Under the pieces are notes generated by a model. The model worked only from the letters and a program-made list of their open reading frames with translations. It was not told the DNA's origin and did not search any database. Positions 6,468 to 7,377 of a DNA stretch of 7,377 nt are shown one piece after another. This DNA comes from an uncultured Paracoccaceae bacterium. Its GTDB lineage: Bacteria; Pseudomonadota; Alphaproteobacteria; Rhodobacterales; Rhodobacteraceae. The DNA is taken from the NCBI GenBank assembly GCA_937952085.1, contig CALFYQ010000309.1, positions 1 to 7,377 on the forward strand, given 5' to 3'. Positions within the stretch are counted from its first letter, which is position 1. Each line of letters begins with the position of its first letter. The position numbers and the translations under genes are program-made.

Positions 6468-7377
6468 GCGGCCCCGCGGTCGAGTTCGACAACGTCTCCA
6501 TCGTCTTCGGCGAGGCGCCGGGCGAGGCGCTGCCGCTGATGGACAAGGGCCTCTCCCGCTCCGAGATCCAGGAGCGGACGGGGCAGATCCTCGGCGTCCA
6601 CGACTGCTCGCTCTCGGTCGCGCCGGGGGAGATCGTCGTGCTGATGGGGCTTTCGGGGTCCGGCAAGTCGACGCTGATCCGCGCGGTGAACGGGCTCAAC
6701 CCGGTGGTGCGGGGGGCGATGTACGTCTCCGACGGGGAGAGCCGCGTCGAGGTCTCGACCGCGGACCCCGCCACGCTCCGCCGCATCCGCATGGAGCGGG
6801 TGGCGATGGTGTTCCAGCAGTTCGGCCTGCTGCCCTGGCGGACGGTGATGGAGAATGTCTGCCTCGGGCTCGAGCTTCGCGGCATGGCGCCCGCCGCCCG
6901 GCGCGAGGCGGCGCGGGCGCAGCTCGAGCTTGTCGGCCTCGGCGAATGGGCGGAGCGGCGGGTGCAGCAGCTTTCGGGCGGGATGCAGCAGCGCGTCGGC
7001 CTCGCCCGCGCCTTCGCCACCGAGGCGCCGATCCTCCTGATGGACGAGCCCTTCTCGGCGCTCGACCCGCTGATCCGCGCCAAGCTCCAGGACGAGCTCT
7101 TGGATTTCCAGGCCCGGCTCGGCCGCACCATCCTCTTCGTCAGCCACGATCTCGACGAGGCGATGAAGCTCGGCGGGCGGATCGCCATCATGGAGGGCGG
7201 GCGCATCGTGCAGCTCGGCACGCCGCAGGAGATCGTGCTCTCCCCGGCCACCGACTACGTGGCCGAGTTCGTCGCCCACATGAACCCGCTCAACGTGCTT
7301 CGCGCGCGGGAGATCATGGAGCCCGGCGCGGCCCCCGCCGATGCGCGGGAGGCGCCGCCGGACCTGCCGGTACGGCA
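6464..7377 (+). CDS. choV: Choline ABC transporter ATP-binding protein ChoV, 3' end cut by window edge
   Basis: The frame runs 304 codons from a GTG at 6464 to the window edge without a stop. The family usually has about 340-350 residues, so perhaps 40 are missing. This is the cytoplasmic ATPase of the ProV/OpuAA class that drives choline import. Visible motifs are Walker A GLSGSGKST at 62-70, Q-loop Q118 (VFQQFGLLPW), signature LSGGMQQR at 170-177, Walker B ILLMDEP at 190-196, D-loop SALD at 198-201 and switch H228. The N-terminal stretch before Walker A (LPLMDKGLSRSEIQERTGQ, about 23-41) is typical of this class, where it links the first strand to the nucleotide-binding core. The end, AHMNPLNVLRAREIME, leaves the ATPase domain; no full CBS domain is seen in what remains. 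The start is GTG in a GTGA overlap with the choW stop, so translation is probably coupled. Confidence 0.93.
   Translation, partial: MSGPAVEFDNVSIVFGEAPGEALPLMDKGLSRSEIQERTGQILGVHDCSLSVAPGEIVVLMGLSGSGKSTLIRAVNGLNPVVRGAMYVSDGESRVEVSTADPATLRRIRMERVAMVFQQFGLLPWRTVMENVCLGLELRGMAPAARREAARAQLELVGLGEWAERRVQQLSGGMQQRVGLARAFATEAPILLMDEPFSALDPLIRAKLQDELLDFQARLGRTILFVSHDLDEAMKLGGRIAIMEGGRIVQLGTPQEIVLSPATDYVAEFVAHMNPLNVLRAREIMEPGAAPADAREAPPDLPVR

Noticed and set aside
6149..7279. 376-codon open frame on the minus strand opposite choW and choV
   Set aside because: It is a compositional shadow of choV with no domain-like content; the + strand frame carries every ABC ATPase motif.
1..7377. A new defence, mobile or otherwise undescribed system
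   Set aside because: Every gene belongs to a well-known ABC importer family. No transposase, integrase, nuclease, toxin, repeat array or att-like duplication was seen, and composition is even across the window.

Overview
This is a high-GC window with dense, co-directional coding on the + strand and strong G/C preference at third codon positions. The gene content suggests an alphaproteobacterium, most likely Rhodobacterales-like (Paracoccaceae/Rhodobacteraceae) or a close relative. That placement is inferred from protein character and composition, because no rRNA or other phylogenetic marker is present.

The left two-thirds (1-4567) is a peptide-type (Dpp/Opp class) ABC importer operon. In order it holds the last 62 codons of a periplasmic solute-binding protein, a 70-nt gap with a strong stem-loop, a DppB-like permease (261-1304), an enlarged DppC-like permease (1316-2470), and one long ATPase that fuses the DppD-like and DppF-like halves (2480-4567). 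Gaps between the last three genes are 9-11 nt, and their Shine-Dalgarno sequences overlap the preceding stop codons, so they are probably translated in a coupled way. Together they would make a full importer: binding protein, two-permease pore, and one two-domain ATPase polypeptide in place of two subunits.

The right third (4660-7377) is a choline-specific importer, choXWV. ChoX is a periplasmic binding protein with a signal peptide and all the choline-pocket residues known from Sinorhizobium meliloti ChoX. ChoW is the permease. ChoV is the ATPase; it starts at a GTG overlapping the choW stop and runs off the right edge. A 92-nt gap with a weak GC hairpin and a candidate promoter separates the two operons. 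Imported choline would normally feed glycine betaine synthesis (osmoprotection) or catabolism, but no bet genes are visible here.

There is no tRNA, rRNA, CRISPR array, insertion sequence or phage gene, and no stretch over 300 nt lacks a gene. I see no undescribed system. The points most worth a second look are a hairpin that appears to mask the choW ribosome-binding site, a matching hairpin after the first binding-protein gene, a four-cysteine set in both halves of the fused ATPase, and an insertion with two extra hydrophobic segments in the DppC-like permease.
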